A stretch of DNA of 64,000 bases from an uncultured Litoreibacter sp. (GTDB taxonomy: Bacteria > Pseudomonadota > Alphaproteobacteria > Rhodobacterales > Rhodobacteraceae), in assembly GCF_947501785.1 (NCBI RefSeq), contig NZ_CANMXB010000001.1, positions 3,290,501 to 3,354,500 of the forward strand, in the 5' to 3' direction. Position numbers and translations under genes: made by a program. Positions 47,687 through 56,718 of this stretch are shown in pieces (the first letter of the stretch is position 1; the number at the start of each line of letters is the position of its first letter). The notes under the pieces were generated by a model. It was not told the origin of the DNA, searched no databases, and saw only the letters and a program-made list of their open reading frames with translations.

Positions 47687-48369
47687 GCGAGCCGGGTGTT
47701 GTAGTCGCTGACCAGCAGGTGAGTGGGCGCCACGTCTTCCTCGATTTCCGAGAACCGGCCTATAGGCGCGCGGAAGATGTTGTCGGTCTCATCGTCGTTG
47801 ACGGTGGAGACCTCCCCGATCAGGACATCGCCGCCTTCCCCCCAGAAGGCATGCCAATCCCCCGGCATCAACGTCAGGCTTTCGCCAGGGCCGAATTTCA
47901 GTTTCTCGCCAGCCTCGAAGGGCCGCGCCACCCCGTCGCACATCACCACACCGCCGCGATCCTCGGCAAAGTTGCCCTCGTCGTCGGACCCGTACAGCTC
48001 CACCACCATTGTGGCACCGCCCCGATTGATGATGTCTTCGGCCTTGATGACATGGGTGTGCATCGGTGACAGCTGGTCCTGCTTAGAGATCAGCAGCTTT
48101 TCGGCGTAGCACATGCCGCCGCCGCGTTGCAGGTCGGCCAGCCTGCCGTTGCGCAAGGTGAACAGGAACAGCCCCATGCGGTCAAAGTCGCCGTCGCCAT
48201 AGTCGGTTACATCCCAGCCGCAGCGGGCGTCGATCAGGGCTTGGGCCTTGGAGGCGTTCGCCGCGAATTCCTGCGGAGTCCAGTAGGCAAATGGCGGCAG
48301 GGTGAAACCATGGTGGCGGATCAGCGCGTCGGCCTGGGCCATAATGTCGTTGATGCGGGAGCGTTTCAT
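47683..48369 (-). CDS. D-lyxose ketol-isomerase-like cupin
   Basis: A 228-residue cupin enzyme matching the D-lyxose/D-mannose isomerase family, with the metal-binding MHTHVIKAEDIINRGG near residue 120 and the second cupin motif LMPGDWHAFWGEGG near 190. It interconverts D-lyxose and D-xylulose in known members. ATG 48369 gives the normal length; the start at 48423 is possible. No sugar transporter is adjacent. It is convergent with the permease. Confidence 0.82.
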   Translation of the reverse strand: MKRSRINDIMAQADALIRHHGFTLPPFAYWTPQEFAANASKAQALIDARCGWDVTDYGDGDFDRMGLFLFTLRNGRLADLQRGGGMCYAEKLLISKQDQLSPMHTHVIKAEDIINRGGATMVVELYGSDDEGNFAEDRGGVVMCDGVARPFEAGEKLKFGPGESLTLMPGDWHAFWGEGGDVLIGEVSTVNDDETDNIFRAPIGRFSEIEEDVAPTHLLVSDYNTRLA

Positions 48370-48423
48370 GCGGAATGGTCCGTAGCTAAGGGATCGTGTC
48401 GGGCAAAGGTGTAGCCGCGCCAC

Positions 48424-48680
48424 GGACCGAAAGGGAAGGGCGGTCGGCCCAGAAAATATGGGATTAGGTCAGCAGCTCCAACGCCAATTGTTTCCAAATT
48501 TGGGGCAATTTGGCACCTGTTCACGCCGCGTTCATGCGTTATTTACCTCAATGGCGTTGAAATGCGGGGGCGGGGTCCGACATAATGAGGCCTTAAATGA
48601 GGGTTAACAACCAGCCATGACCCCGGCGACATCAACAAGACCGGGGCAGGCCAGAGGCATACATAGGTGGGCACGCCCCA
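48424..48680. promoter_or_regulatory. Upstream region of the kps genes
   Basis: 257 bases between divergent starts. It holds nested dyads at 48483-48514 (GCCAATTG...CAATTTGGC enclosing the palindrome CCAAATTTGG at 48494-48503), a possible operator. The kpsT start at 48681 is preceded by an AGGTGGG-type site. A precise promoter was not fixed. Confidence 0.4.
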
Positions 48681-49340
48681 ATGATCGAGTTTCGGAATGT
48701 CAGCAAGTCCTTCTGGACCGGCACGCAGCGCAAGGTGATCCTTGATCGCGCGTCATTCCGCGTGGAACTGGGGCATTCCATCGGCATTCTGGCCCCTAAC
48801 GGCACCGGCAAAACCACTGTGATCAACATGATGGCCGGGCTGGAAAAACCTAACGAGGGCGAGATCGTCAGAACCTCGCGCATCTCCTTCCCGCTGGGGT
48901 TCATGGGGGGCGTGGTCCCCAAACACACGGCGACAGAAAACTGCCGCTACATCGCGCGGCTCTACGCGCTCGACCCCGATTATATCGAGGCCTTCTGTCG
49001 CTATCTCTGCGGGTTGGAGGAATATTTTGACATGCCGGTCGGCACCTACTCACAAGGGATGAAGGCGCGGTTTACCTTCGCCCTGATGTTGGCGCTGGAA
49101 TTTGACATTTACTTGATCGACGAAGGCATGCCGTCCACCACGGATGTGGAATTCAACCGCAAGGCGGGGTCGATCCTGAAGGACCGGCTGAAAACATCGA
49201 CACTGGTGGTTGTCAGCCACCAGGCAGACACACTTGAAAAGTTCTGTCGCTCAGCAGGCGTGCTATTAAATGGCAAGCTGCATATGTTCGACACGTTGGA
49301 AGAAGCGAAAAGGCTCTATGAGTACGAAACCCAAAGCTAG
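48681..49340 (+). CDS. kpsT: Polysaccharide export ATP-binding protein KpsT-like
   Basis: ATPase of an ABC-2 type capsule exporter. The 219-residue product has Walker A APNGTGKTT near residue 38, a relaxed signature YSQGMKARFTFAL near 130 as in KpsT/TagH proteins, and Walker B IYLIDEGMPS. There is no KpsM permease next door, so its partner is elsewhere. Its 3' end overlaps kpsE by 23 bases. Confidence 0.9.
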   Translation: MIEFRNVSKSFWTGTQRKVILDRASFRVELGHSIGILAPNGTGKTTVINMMAGLEKPNEGEIVRTSRISFPLGFMGGVVPKHTATENCRYIARLYALDPDYIEAFCRYLCGLEEYFDMPVGTYSQGMKARFTFALMLALEFDIYLIDEGMPSTTDVEFNRKAGSILKDRLKTSTLVVVSHQADTLEKFCRSAGVLLNGKLHMFDTLEEAKRLYEYETQS

Positions 49341-51054
49341 AAAGTTTCGCATCCGTCGCAGCGAACCGGCGCGGCCAAGCGCGGCCGCCGCGCTGCAAGA
49401 GGTGTTGACCCCGGCCGCAGGCGCGGCCGACATGCCGCCTGCCAATGTTGCCCCCCAACCAAAGCCCAAAACGGCCCCCAAATCCGCGCCGGACGCGCAG
49501 ATGTTCGCCCCGTCAAAGGATGACGGGTTCGGCACGATTGACGCGAAAACGCCGCCCGCCACGCCGTCTGAGGGCACCGCGACCCCCGCAAAGCCCGCGA
49601 CCCCGGCACAGGCCATCGACGCCATTCGTCGCGAAGGCCTGACCGGCCGGCAGCTGCGCATGGCGCGTCGGGTGGCGCAAAAGCAAGGCCTTTCGCCTAC
49701 CTCTGACTATGACGCCGTTCGCCTGCTGCGCGAACAGGGCATCGATCCGTTCAAACGCGCAAATATGCTCGAATTGGTGGTTTCCGACGCCAAGGGGGAG
49801 CAGGCCAAGGGCACGCAGCCGCTGGCCCAGATCGCAACAACGCCGGGCACACAAATTTCACCCGTGGTACAAAAACCGAGCTTGCCGTCAACGCAGGTGA
49901 TCACGGAACCTGAGCGCGCCCGCGACGTGATGGATATCCAGCGCGACATCGCGCGCCGCCGCCGCAAGCGCGCGACGCTGCTGTTCAGCCGGTTGCTGTT
50001 CTTCGTGATGCTGCCGACGGCCCTTGCAGGGTACTACTATTTCGCCGTCGCCACACCGATGTACGCCACAAATTCCGAATTCGTCATTCAATCCGCCGAT
50101 GGCGGGGCCGCGGGCGGGGCGGGCGGCTTGTTGTCCGGGTCACCTCTGGCCAACTCATCCGATTCCATTGCTGTTCAAGGCTATTTGCAGTCGCGCGATG
50201 CGATGCTGCGTTTGAACGAAGATGAAGGCTTCCGCGATCATTTCAGCCAGGATTTCATCGACCCCATCCAACGGCTTGACCCGGATGCGACGCAGGAAGC
50301 GGCCTACAAGGCCTTCAAGAAAAGCGTAAAGATTGGCTACGACCCCACCGAAGGGATAATCAAGATGGAGGTGGCCGCAGCCACGCCGGAAGCCTCCGCA
50401 CAGTTTTCCAAACAGTTGATCGGCTATGCTGAGCAACAAGTTGATCAATTGACGGCGCGCAAGCGCGACGACCAGATGGCCGGAGCCGATGAAAGCCGCA
50501 AAGAAGCGGAGCAGAAGATGATCGCGGCGCAGGACCGCATCGTTGAAATTCAGGAAAAGCTCGGCGTTCTCAGCCCCGAAAGCGAGGCTCAGGCGATTTT
50601 CGCGCAGATCTCCCAGCTCGATGGCGAGCTGCTGAATGAACGCGTGGCCCTACAGACGGCCCTGACAAATACGCGGCCCAACCAGGCCAAGGTCAACGCG
50701 TCGCGCAATAAGATCCAGCAGCTGGAACTGCTGATCGCCGAAAAGCGCGCGCTTTTGACCGAAAGCAGCAGCGATGCGGAATCGTTGGCACGTGTCTCGG
50801 GCGAATTGCTGGTGGCGCAAGCTGATCTTCAAGTCCGCCAGGAATTGCTGGGCCAGGCCGAAGCTGCGTTCGAAGCCGCCCGGCTAGAGGCAAACCGCCA
50901 GGTGCGCTACCTCTCCGTCTCGGTCAGCCCTGTCGCCCCGGACGAGGCGACCTACCCCCGCGCATTCGAGAATACGCTGCTCGCCTTCTTGATCTTCTCG
51001 GGCATCTATCTGATGGTGTCGCTGACATCCTCGATCCTTCGCGAACAGGTATAG
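49318..51054 (+). CDS. kpsE: Capsule export inner-membrane protein KpsE-like
   Basis: A 578-residue PCP-type protein. The N-terminus (about 1-180) is Ala/Pro/Lys-rich and includes a helical segment (AIDAIRREGLTGRQLRMARR), followed by TM1 (about 220-240), a periplasmic domain with long coiled coils (about 380-530) and TM2 (about 555-573). This is KpsE/CtrB/Wzc-periplasmic topology, bridging the exporter to an outer-membrane channel. The N-terminal extension is much longer than in E. coli KpsE. ATG 49318 follows AAAAGG. Confidence 0.87.
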   Translation: MSTKPKARKFRIRRSEPARPSAAAALQEVLTPAAGAADMPPANVAPQPKPKTAPKSAPDAQMFAPSKDDGFGTIDAKTPPATPSEGTATPAKPATPAQAIDAIRREGLTGRQLRMARRVAQKQGLSPTSDYDAVRLLREQGIDPFKRANMLELVVSDAKGEQAKGTQPLAQIATTPGTQISPVVQKPSLPSTQVITEPERARDVMDIQRDIARRRRKRATLLFSRLLFFVMLPTALAGYYYFAVATPMYATNSEFVIQSADGGAAGGAGGLLSGSPLANSSDSIAVQGYLQSRDAMLRLNEDEGFRDHFSQDFIDPIQRLDPDATQEAAYKAFKKSVKIGYDPTEGIIKMEVAAATPEASAQFSKQLIGYAEQQVDQLTARKRDDQMAGADESRKEAEQKMIAAQDRIVEIQEKLGVLSPESEAQAIFAQISQLDGELLNERVALQTALTNTRPNQAKVNASRNKIQQLELLIAEKRALLTESSSDAESLARVSGELLVAQADLQVRQELLGQAEAAFEAARLEANRQVRYLSVSVSPVAPDEATYPRAFENTLLAFLIFSGIYLMVSLTSSILREQV

Positions 51055-51059
51055 ACCTC

Positions 51060-51905
51060 ATGAAAACAGTTGAATTCGGCCGCGGCACGACGAAAGTCAC
51101 CGCCTCTAACGACCTGCCGTTGACCATCATCGCAGGCCCGTGCCAACTGGAAAGCCGTGACCACGCAATGATGATTGCCGAGACCATGGCCGAGGCCTGC
51201 CAAAAGGCCGGCGCGGGCTACGTGTTCAAGGCCAGCTACGACAAGGCCAACCGCACGTCTTTGTCGGGCAAGCGCGGTTTGGGTATGGAGGACGGCCTGT
51301 CCATCCTGGCCTATGTGCGCGAGCAGATCGGCTGCCCCGTCCTGACCGATGTGCACGGCCCCGAGCAGTGCCAGGCTGTGGCCGACGCCGTTGACGTGAT
51401 GCAAATCCCGGCTTTCCTGTCACGCCAAACCGATTTGCTGGTCGCCGCAGGCGAAACTGGTGCAGTGGTCAACATCAAGAAGGGCCAGTTTCTGGCCCCT
51501 TGGGACATGCCCAACGTGATCTCCAAAGTGGAAAGCACGGGCAACGAGAATATCCTGCTGACGGAACGCGGCGCGTCCTTTGGCTACAATACGCTGGTCG
51601 CTGACTTCCGGTCGTTGCCCACCATGGCCAAGACCGGCTACCCCGTCATTATGGACGCCACCCATTCTGTCCAGCAACCGGGCGGGCAGGGCGGCTCCAC
51701 CGGTGGGCAACGCGAGTTTGCGCCTGTAATGGCGCGGGCGGCGGTGTCGCTGGGCATCGCGGGCGTATTTATCGAGACGCATCAGGACCCCGACACAGCG
51801 CCGTCTGACGGGCCAAACATGATCCCGTTGGATCAAATGCCCGCGTTGGTCTCAAGCCTGATGGAGTTTGACAAGCTGGCGAAGGCCGACCCTTGCCGCG
51901 TGTAA
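51060..51905 (+). CDS. kdsA: 3-deoxy-8-phosphooctulonate synthase
   Basis: Makes Kdo-8-phosphate from arabinose-5-phosphate and PEP. The 281-residue barrel enzyme has IIAGPCQLESRDHA near residue 23, KASYDKANRTS, and the conserved FGYNTLVADFRSL and DATHSVQQPGG motifs. It begins five bases after kpsE. Kdo supplies LPS and the linker of group 2-type capsules, so its coupling to kpsT and kpsE fits a Kdo-linked capsule. Confidence 0.95.
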   Translation: MKTVEFGRGTTKVTASNDLPLTIIAGPCQLESRDHAMMIAETMAEACQKAGAGYVFKASYDKANRTSLSGKRGLGMEDGLSILAYVREQIGCPVLTDVHGPEQCQAVADAVDVMQIPAFLSRQTDLLVAAGETGAVVNIKKGQFLAPWDMPNVISKVESTGNENILLTERGASFGYNTLVADFRSLPTMAKTGYPVIMDATHSVQQPGGQGGSTGGQREFAPVMARAAVSLGIAGVFIETHQDPDTAPSDGPNMIPLDQMPALVSSLMEFDKLAKADPCRV

Positions 51906-51906
51906 G

Positions 51907-53082
51907 CTAGCAGACCTGGCCGGCGGCCCAGCCAGACGACCACGCCCACTGAAAGTTGTATCCGCCCAGCCAACCGGTCACATCAACGACCTCACCGATA
52001 AAGTAAAGCCCGGGTACCGCTTTGCTTTCCATCGTGCGCGCATCCAACCCATCGGTGTCAACGCCCCCCAGCGTCACCTCCGCCGTCCGGTATCCTTCCG
52101 ATCCCGACGGTGTCACCTGCCAGTTATGAACCGTCTCAGCCAGCCCTCTGAGCGCTGCTTTGCTTTGGTCTGCGAGGTTGCCAGCAACCCCGGTCTCCGC
52201 CACCATCAACGCCGCCAGTTTTTCAGGGATATGACGGGCCAAGGCGTTCTTGACGGACAAGCGCCCATACGCGTGGCGGTCGTCGCCCAACAGATTGCCG
52301 ATGTCTTGGCCGGCGCAGAGGTCAACGCAGATACTGTCCCCTTCACGCCAGTAGGACGAAATCTGGAGCACTGATGGCCCGGACAGCCCCCGATGGGTGA
52401 ACAGCAAGCCTTCACTGAACCTGGTTTTCTGGTGGCTGACCTCTGCGGATACCGACAGCCCCGACAGCCCGGCGGTTTTGTCCAGGACATGCGGCGCGAA
52501 GGTCAGCGGCACCAAACCGGCCCGCGTCTCTGTCACTGACAGGCCAAACTGTTGCGCGAGCTTATAGCCCAGCCCCGTCGCTCCCATCTTGGGAATGGAC
52601 TTCCCTCCAGTTGCAACAACCACACTGGCCGCGCGAATGGTGCCCGCTGAGGTCAGGATCTGGTAGCCACTTTCGTCGCGTGACACCTGATCAATTTGCG
52701 TTTGCAGCCTCAGCTCAACCCCGGCCTTGGCCATGTGGTCCAGCAGCATTGATATGATCTCTTTTGATGAGCCGTCGCAAAACAGCTGCCCCAGGGTTTT
52801 TTCGTGCCAGCCGATGCCTGCGGCATCGACCATCGCGATGAAGTCCCATTGGGTGAACCGTTTCAAGGCCGAGAGCGCGAATCTGGGGTTGTTCGACAAG
52901 AACTTTTCCGGCGCGATATTGTAGTTGGTGAAGTTACACCGCCCGCCACCTGAGATACGGATTTTGTCGCCGGCCGACTTCGCATGATCGAGCAACAGAA
53001 CGCGTCTGCCACGCCGCCCCGCCTCAATCGCGCAAAACATCCCCGCCGCGCCTGCGCCCAAAATAGCCACGTCGTAATTCAT
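51907..53082 (-). CDS. HI0933/YhiN-type flavoprotein
   Basis: A 391-residue FAD protein: dinucleotide motif ILGAGAAGMFCAIEAGRRG at residues 7-25, SGGGRCNFTN near 45, a second GGKSIPKMGATGLGY near 155, and the C-terminal GEVVDVTGWLGGYNFQWAWSSG typical of the family. Related proteins include BaiN, but physiological substrates are mostly unknown. It is convergent with kdsA with one base between. Confidence 0.88.
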   Translation of the reverse strand: MNYDVAILGAGAAGMFCAIEAGRRGRRVLLLDHAKSAGDKIRISGGGRCNFTNYNIAPEKFLSNNPRFALSALKRFTQWDFIAMVDAAGIGWHEKTLGQLFCDGSSKEIISMLLDHMAKAGVELRLQTQIDQVSRDESGYQILTSAGTIRAASVVVATGGKSIPKMGATGLGYKLAQQFGLSVTETRAGLVPLTFAPHVLDKTAGLSGLSVSAEVSHQKTRFSEGLLFTHRGLSGPSVLQISSYWREGDSICVDLCAGQDIGNLLGDDRHAYGRLSVKNALARHIPEKLAALMVAETGVAGNLADQSKAALRGLAETVHNWQVTPSGSEGYRTAEVTLGGVDTDGLDARTMESKAVPGLYFIGEVVDVTGWLGGYNFQWAWSSGWAAGQVC

Positions 53083-53173
53083 GTCTTGCGACTAAGCCCG
53101 CAACGTCAGTGCCGCAACCTTTGATTTAGGGGTTGAAGTGGTGAACCTGGCGCATTAAATCACCCCTCACTGT

Positions 53174-53248
53174 TGGGATGTAGCCAAGTGGTAAGGCAAC
53201 TGTTTTTGGTACAGTGTACCGTAGGTTCGAATCCTACCATCCCAGCCA
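53174..53248 (+). tRNA. tRNA-Gln (anticodon TTG)
   Basis: A 75-base cloverleaf: acceptor TGGGATG pairs with CATCCCA, discriminator G and encoded CCA at 53246-53248. The anticodon stem ACTGT/ACAGT encloses loop TTTTGGT with TTG, reading CAA. The T arm is GTAGG-TTCGAAT-CCTAC. It stands alone between the flavoprotein gene and a decayed transposase, on the border of the accessory glycan cluster. Confidence 0.95.
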
Positions 53249-53523
53249 TTCACTCCACATTGTGCCGTCCGGCGTGAATCGCAACTTGTCCGGCTAGAAA
53301 GCCAATTTTCGTCGGGCAGTAACGAAACTTCAAACAATTCTATTGGATTTAATGGTCCTTTATCAGCCCAGTTGGTTGATTTGCGCGTTTCCAAGAACTG
53401 CCGCGGTACGCGATATCTGACGGCTCTGGATTCGCCGCCCAGGTCGTGTTTTGTGGAAATACTCGTTGTTGATCGACTGATATCTCGCTGATTCAATGTC
53501 CGTTTTGAGCGGGAGGATTGGCG
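53249..53523. other. Spacer after tRNA-Gln
   Basis: About 275 bases with somewhat lower GC than the surroundings. No gene or repeat of the tRNA 3' end was seen. It may include an insertion-sequence end, but I could not define terminal repeats. Confidence 0.4.
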
Positions 53524-53715
53524 ATGATGGGACCGAGGCAGGAAGCGCAGGCGGCTCTGTTCTACGAGTTCTCGTTGGAGGATCAGGTCCCACAGGACCA
53601 CCTGCTGTGATCAATTGACCGGTTCGTCGATTTGAGCCGCATCCGAGCCCACCTTGCCAACTTCTACAGCTACACCGGTCGCCCTCCAGTTGATCACGAG
53701 TTGCTCCCCCGGTAG
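53524..53715 (+). pseudogene. Decayed IS1182-type transposase fragment
   Basis: Translation gives MMGPRQEAQAALFYEFSLED, then QVPQDHLL, a TGA, then SIDRFVDLSRIRAHLANFYS and YTGRPPVDHELL, then TAG. This is the characteristic N-terminus of IS1182-family transposases. An in-frame TGA at 53608-53610 (probably once an arginine codon) and loss of everything after about residue 60 show it is a remnant. Confidence 0.8.
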
Positions 53716-53815
53716 CTGAGTGCCCAGTTTGCACCGTTGTCAGCTTGCGGCGAATGTCTGGATTTGCTGGCCTCTCAAAACTCGATGAACGCGGTCCAAA
53801 CCAGTTGCGAGGTCA

Positions 53816-54550
53816 TCAACGTGGGAAACGCCGTCTCGCGGCTATGGCCTCATATAGCGCGATATCCGGTGCCAACACCTCCTGCAGCATGTCATGATAT
53901 GAGTCGAAGATACGTGTCGCGTGTTCTTTGTTCGGACTGGCGTTGATGACGCGCGGCTTTAGCCTTTCGAGGCCCAGACTTTCGAGCAATTGGCCCGCAT
54001 CGCCTTCGAAACGCTCAGTGAGTCCGACAAAATCCAGGTTTTGCAATGCGCTCTCAATCGTGACATCCAGCGGTGCGTCCTCGAAAGGCCTCAGAAAGTC
54101 GAATTGCTTGTTCATTTCGCCCGCATTTTGAGTGTAATGCTCAAATGTGGGATAGGCCTGCTTGAACGCTTCTTGCCCATCATGAACCGCTGATATCGAG
54201 TAGCAATAGTCCGAGATGGTCCGCTTTATCGGATCACGCAGCGTGGTGACCAAAGAAATCTGCTCGCGTCTGTCAGCCAAGACAGGAATGATGTCACGAT
54301 AGCGAAAATGACCTGACAACATATGCAGGCCCGGCTGAAAGAGACGGGGCAAAACCCGTTTCGCATGCGCAGCCAGACCTTGAAAATACAACATTCCGAG
54401 GTCGGGTTGATCGATCCCGATCACTGGCGGGCTCTCTTGCTGAGAGTGTTCAAGAGCATCGGAGATCAAAAATCTCAGCGACGTACCAGCCGTCTTGGGG
54501 ATATGGATGTTTACGAGCTTTTCGCGCATCCGGGATATTCTTTCTGCCAT
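53816..54550 (-). CDS. Sulfotransferase, Sulfotransfer_2-like
   Basis: A 244-residue protein with NIHIPKTAGTSLRF near residue 15 (5'-phosphosulfate loop) and TTLRDPIKRTISDYCYS near 102 (3'-phosphate site). It closely resembles the N-terminal half of the fusion protein at 61644, sharing GHFRYRD, YCYSISAVHD, PTFEHY and FVGLTERF blocks, so the two are paralogues. It probably sulfates a surface polysaccharide made by the adjacent glycosyltransferases. ATG 54529 is an alternative start. Confidence 0.82.
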   Translation of the reverse strand: MAERISRMREKLVNIHIPKTAGTSLRFLISDALEHSQQESPPVIGIDQPDLGMLYFQGLAAHAKRVLPRLFQPGLHMLSGHFRYRDIIPVLADRREQISLVTTLRDPIKRTISDYCYSISAVHDGQEAFKQAYPTFEHYTQNAGEMNKQFDFLRPFEDAPLDVTIESALQNLDFVGLTERFEGDAGQLLESLGLERLKPRVINASPNKEHATRIFDSYHDMLQEVLAPDIALYEAIAARRRFPR

Positions 54551-54746
54551 GGCTTTTCTGCCTGTCCATTGAGGCAGACAAGCCGGGTAGGTTCAATGGC
54601 CGCGTATGAGATCGGAGGTTTTTGCCAAAACCTTTCTACTTTGACGATTTCGCTTACCGGTGAAATTGCAGTAGCATCCAGGCACCATCTTTGGCATTTT
54701 GACGCGGGGGAAACGTTTTCAGAAGACTGGCGGTCTGGGGGGACAT

Positions 54747-55706
54747 TTGCGAATACTAGTAACCGGATCGGCGGGCTTTCTTGGGTCTCACTTATGTGAT
54801 CGGCTGTTGCAGAAGGGGCATACTGTCGTTGGACTCGACAATTTTCTGACAGGCCGGGCCGAAAACCTGGCGGGAGCATTCGCACACCCGGCCTTTGAAT
54901 TTGTCGATCAAGATGTGGTCAGTCCATTTGACGGACAATTTGACCAAATCTACCATCTTGCTTCTCCAGCTTCCCCTCCGATGTATCAGCGCAATCCGGT
55001 CGAGACGGCCAAAATCAATTTCATCGGCACTCTCAACGCGATGGAGTTGGCCAAACGCACTGGCGCCCGAATTCTGTTGACGTCGACTTCAGAAGTATAT
55101 GGCGATCCGGAGGTTCACCCCCAGCCTGAAAGCTATTCCGGCAATGTCAACCAAACGGGACCGCGCGCCTGCTATGACGAGGGCAAGCGGATCGCCGAAA
55201 CTTTGGCCTTCGACTACCATAGGCAACACCAGGTCGATATTCGGGTGGTGCGGATTTTCAACACCTACGGACCGCGGATGCATACGGACGATGGACGTGT
55301 CGTCAGCCAGTTTGTTGCCGACGCCTTGGCCGGACGAGATATCACTGTTTTCGGAAACGGCGGACAGACACGGTCCTTTTGTTACTATGCCGACCTCGTC
55401 GCTGGCCTCGACAAGATGATGAACACGGATGGTCTTACTGGGCCAGTCAATCTCGGAAACCCCGAAGAGATCAGCATAAATGAGTTCGCAGAGCTGGTGG
55501 TTGAGCTTACAGGTTCATCGTCGCGGATTGTGACGCGGCCTCTGCCCATTGATGATCCAAAGAAGCGCAGACCTGACATCAGCAAGGCTAAGCGCCTGCT
55601 CGATTGGGCGCCGACGGTGAGCCTGCGTGAAGGCTTGATTGAGACGATCGAACTCCAGTCTTTCCTGTTGACGCAAACGCAGAGTGGCACCCGAGGAAAC
55701 TCATGA
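54747..55706 (+). CDS. UDP-glucuronate decarboxylase (UDP-xylose synthase)
   Basis: A 319-residue extended SDR converting UDP-glucuronate to UDP-xylose. Motifs: [17 protein letters not shown] at the start, [26 protein letters not shown] (Y-x3-K), [19 protein letters not shown] and RRPDISKAK, the standard UXS set. I chose TTG 54747 because GGGGGG lies just upstream and it begins at the conserved [10 protein letters not shown]; a TTG at 54699 also opens the frame. It overlaps galE by four bases. Confidence 0.9.
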   Translation: MRILVTGSAGFLGSHLCDRLLQKGHTVVGLDNFLTGRAENLAGAFAHPAFEFVDQDVVSPFDGQFDQIYHLASPASPPMYQRNPVETAKINFIGTLNAMELAKRTGARILLTSTSEVYGDPEVHPQPESYSGNVNQTGPRACYDEGKRIAETLAFDYHRQHQVDIRVVRIFNTYGPRMHTDDGRVVSQFVADALAGRDITVFGNGGQTRSFCYYADLVAGLDKMMNTDGLTGPVNLGNPEEISINEFAELVVELTGSSSRIVTRPLPIDDPKKRRPDISKAKRLLDWAPTVSLREGLIETIELQSFLLTQTQSGTRGNS

Positions 55707-56698
55707 CACGCGTGATGGTGTTTGGCGGGGCCGGCTACATCGGAAGTCACACCTGCAAGGAGCTTAGCGCGCACGGCTACGACCCGGTGACTTTCGATAA
55801 TCTCAGCGAAGGCAAGGCCGAGTTTGTCAAATGGGGGGAGCTGATCGAAGGCGACATTCGCAATCGAGAGCAAATTGAAGCTGCCTGCCGCAAGATTCGA
55901 CCTTCTGCGGCCATTCATTTCGCTGCCTATGCCTATGTCGGAGAATCCGTCACCAACCCCTCGATCTATTACGAGAATAACGTGGTGGGATCGCTGAATA
56001 TCGCGCAGGCACTGGAGGCCGCGGGTTCCATCCCGCTGATCTTTTCGTCGTCTTGTGCCACTTATGGCGCTCCGGATGTCGCGCGCATTGCCGAAACAAC
56101 CCCGCAAGTTCCAATCAACCCTTACGGCCGTTCAAAGCTTATGGTCGAGCACATGCTTGAGGATTTTGCCCATGCATACGGCCTGCGCTCAGTGTCGTTG
56201 CGCTACTTCAACGCGGCGGGTGGCGATGTTGCGGGACAGATCGGCGAGGCACACCGGGTGGAGACTCATCTGATACCAAGAGCTATCCTGTCGGGCATGG
56301 GCGTGATCGAAGATTTCAGTGTCTTTGGCGCTGATTTCGACACACCTGACGGGACAGCCATTCGCGACTACATTCATGTCACTGATCTGGCGCGCGCGCA
56401 CGTTGCGGCCTGCGATTACCTGCTGAAGGGTGGCGCGACGGATCAATTCAATTTGGGAGTTGGTAAAGGGTATTCAGTCCTTGAAATAATCCGCGCCGTC
56501 GAAGGCGCCTTGGGAAAGAAGGTTCCGTTTCTCAAGGCGGCGCGGCGTGCCGGAGACCCGGCTATGCTGATCGCGGATGGAACCAAGGCGAAGACACTTC
56601 TCGGATTTGAGCCCACCAATTCCGACTTGGGTACAATCGTAAACACTGCGGCGGCTTGGCATCTTGCGCGTCAGCACAAGCCAAACCGGCCGATCTAA
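55703..56698 (+). CDS. galE: UDP-glucose 4-epimerase
   Basis: Interconverts UDP-glucose and UDP-galactose. The 331-residue product has [14 protein letters not shown] at residues 6-19, the serine/threonine region [20 protein letters not shown] (Y-x3-K) near 145, and YFNAAGGD followed by ETHLIPR. It is coupled to the UXS gene by a four-base overlap. Together they supply UDP-xylose and UDP-galactose for the glycosyltransferases downstream. Confidence 0.93.
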   Translation: MTRVMVFGGAGYIGSHTCKELSAHGYDPVTFDNLSEGKAEFVKWGELIEGDIRNREQIEAACRKIRPSAAIHFAAYAYVGESVTNPSIYYENNVVGSLNIAQALEAAGSIPLIFSSSCATYGAPDVARIAETTPQVPINPYGRSKLMVEHMLEDFAHAYGLRSVSLRYFNAAGGDVAGQIGEAHRVETHLIPRAILSGMGVIEDFSVFGADFDTPDGTAIRDYIHVTDLARAHVAACDYLLKGGATDQFNLGVGKGYSVLEIIRAVEGALGKKVPFLKAARRAGDPAMLIADGTKAKTLLGFEPTNSDLGTIVNTAAAWHLARQHKPNRPI

Positions 56699-56718
56699 GC
56701 GGGAGCCGCAGTTAACAG

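Noticed and set aside
53221-53248. Attachment site pair for an island at tRNA-Gln
   Set aside because: No second copy of the tRNA 3' end and no integrase were seen in the window, so an att pair cannot be supported.
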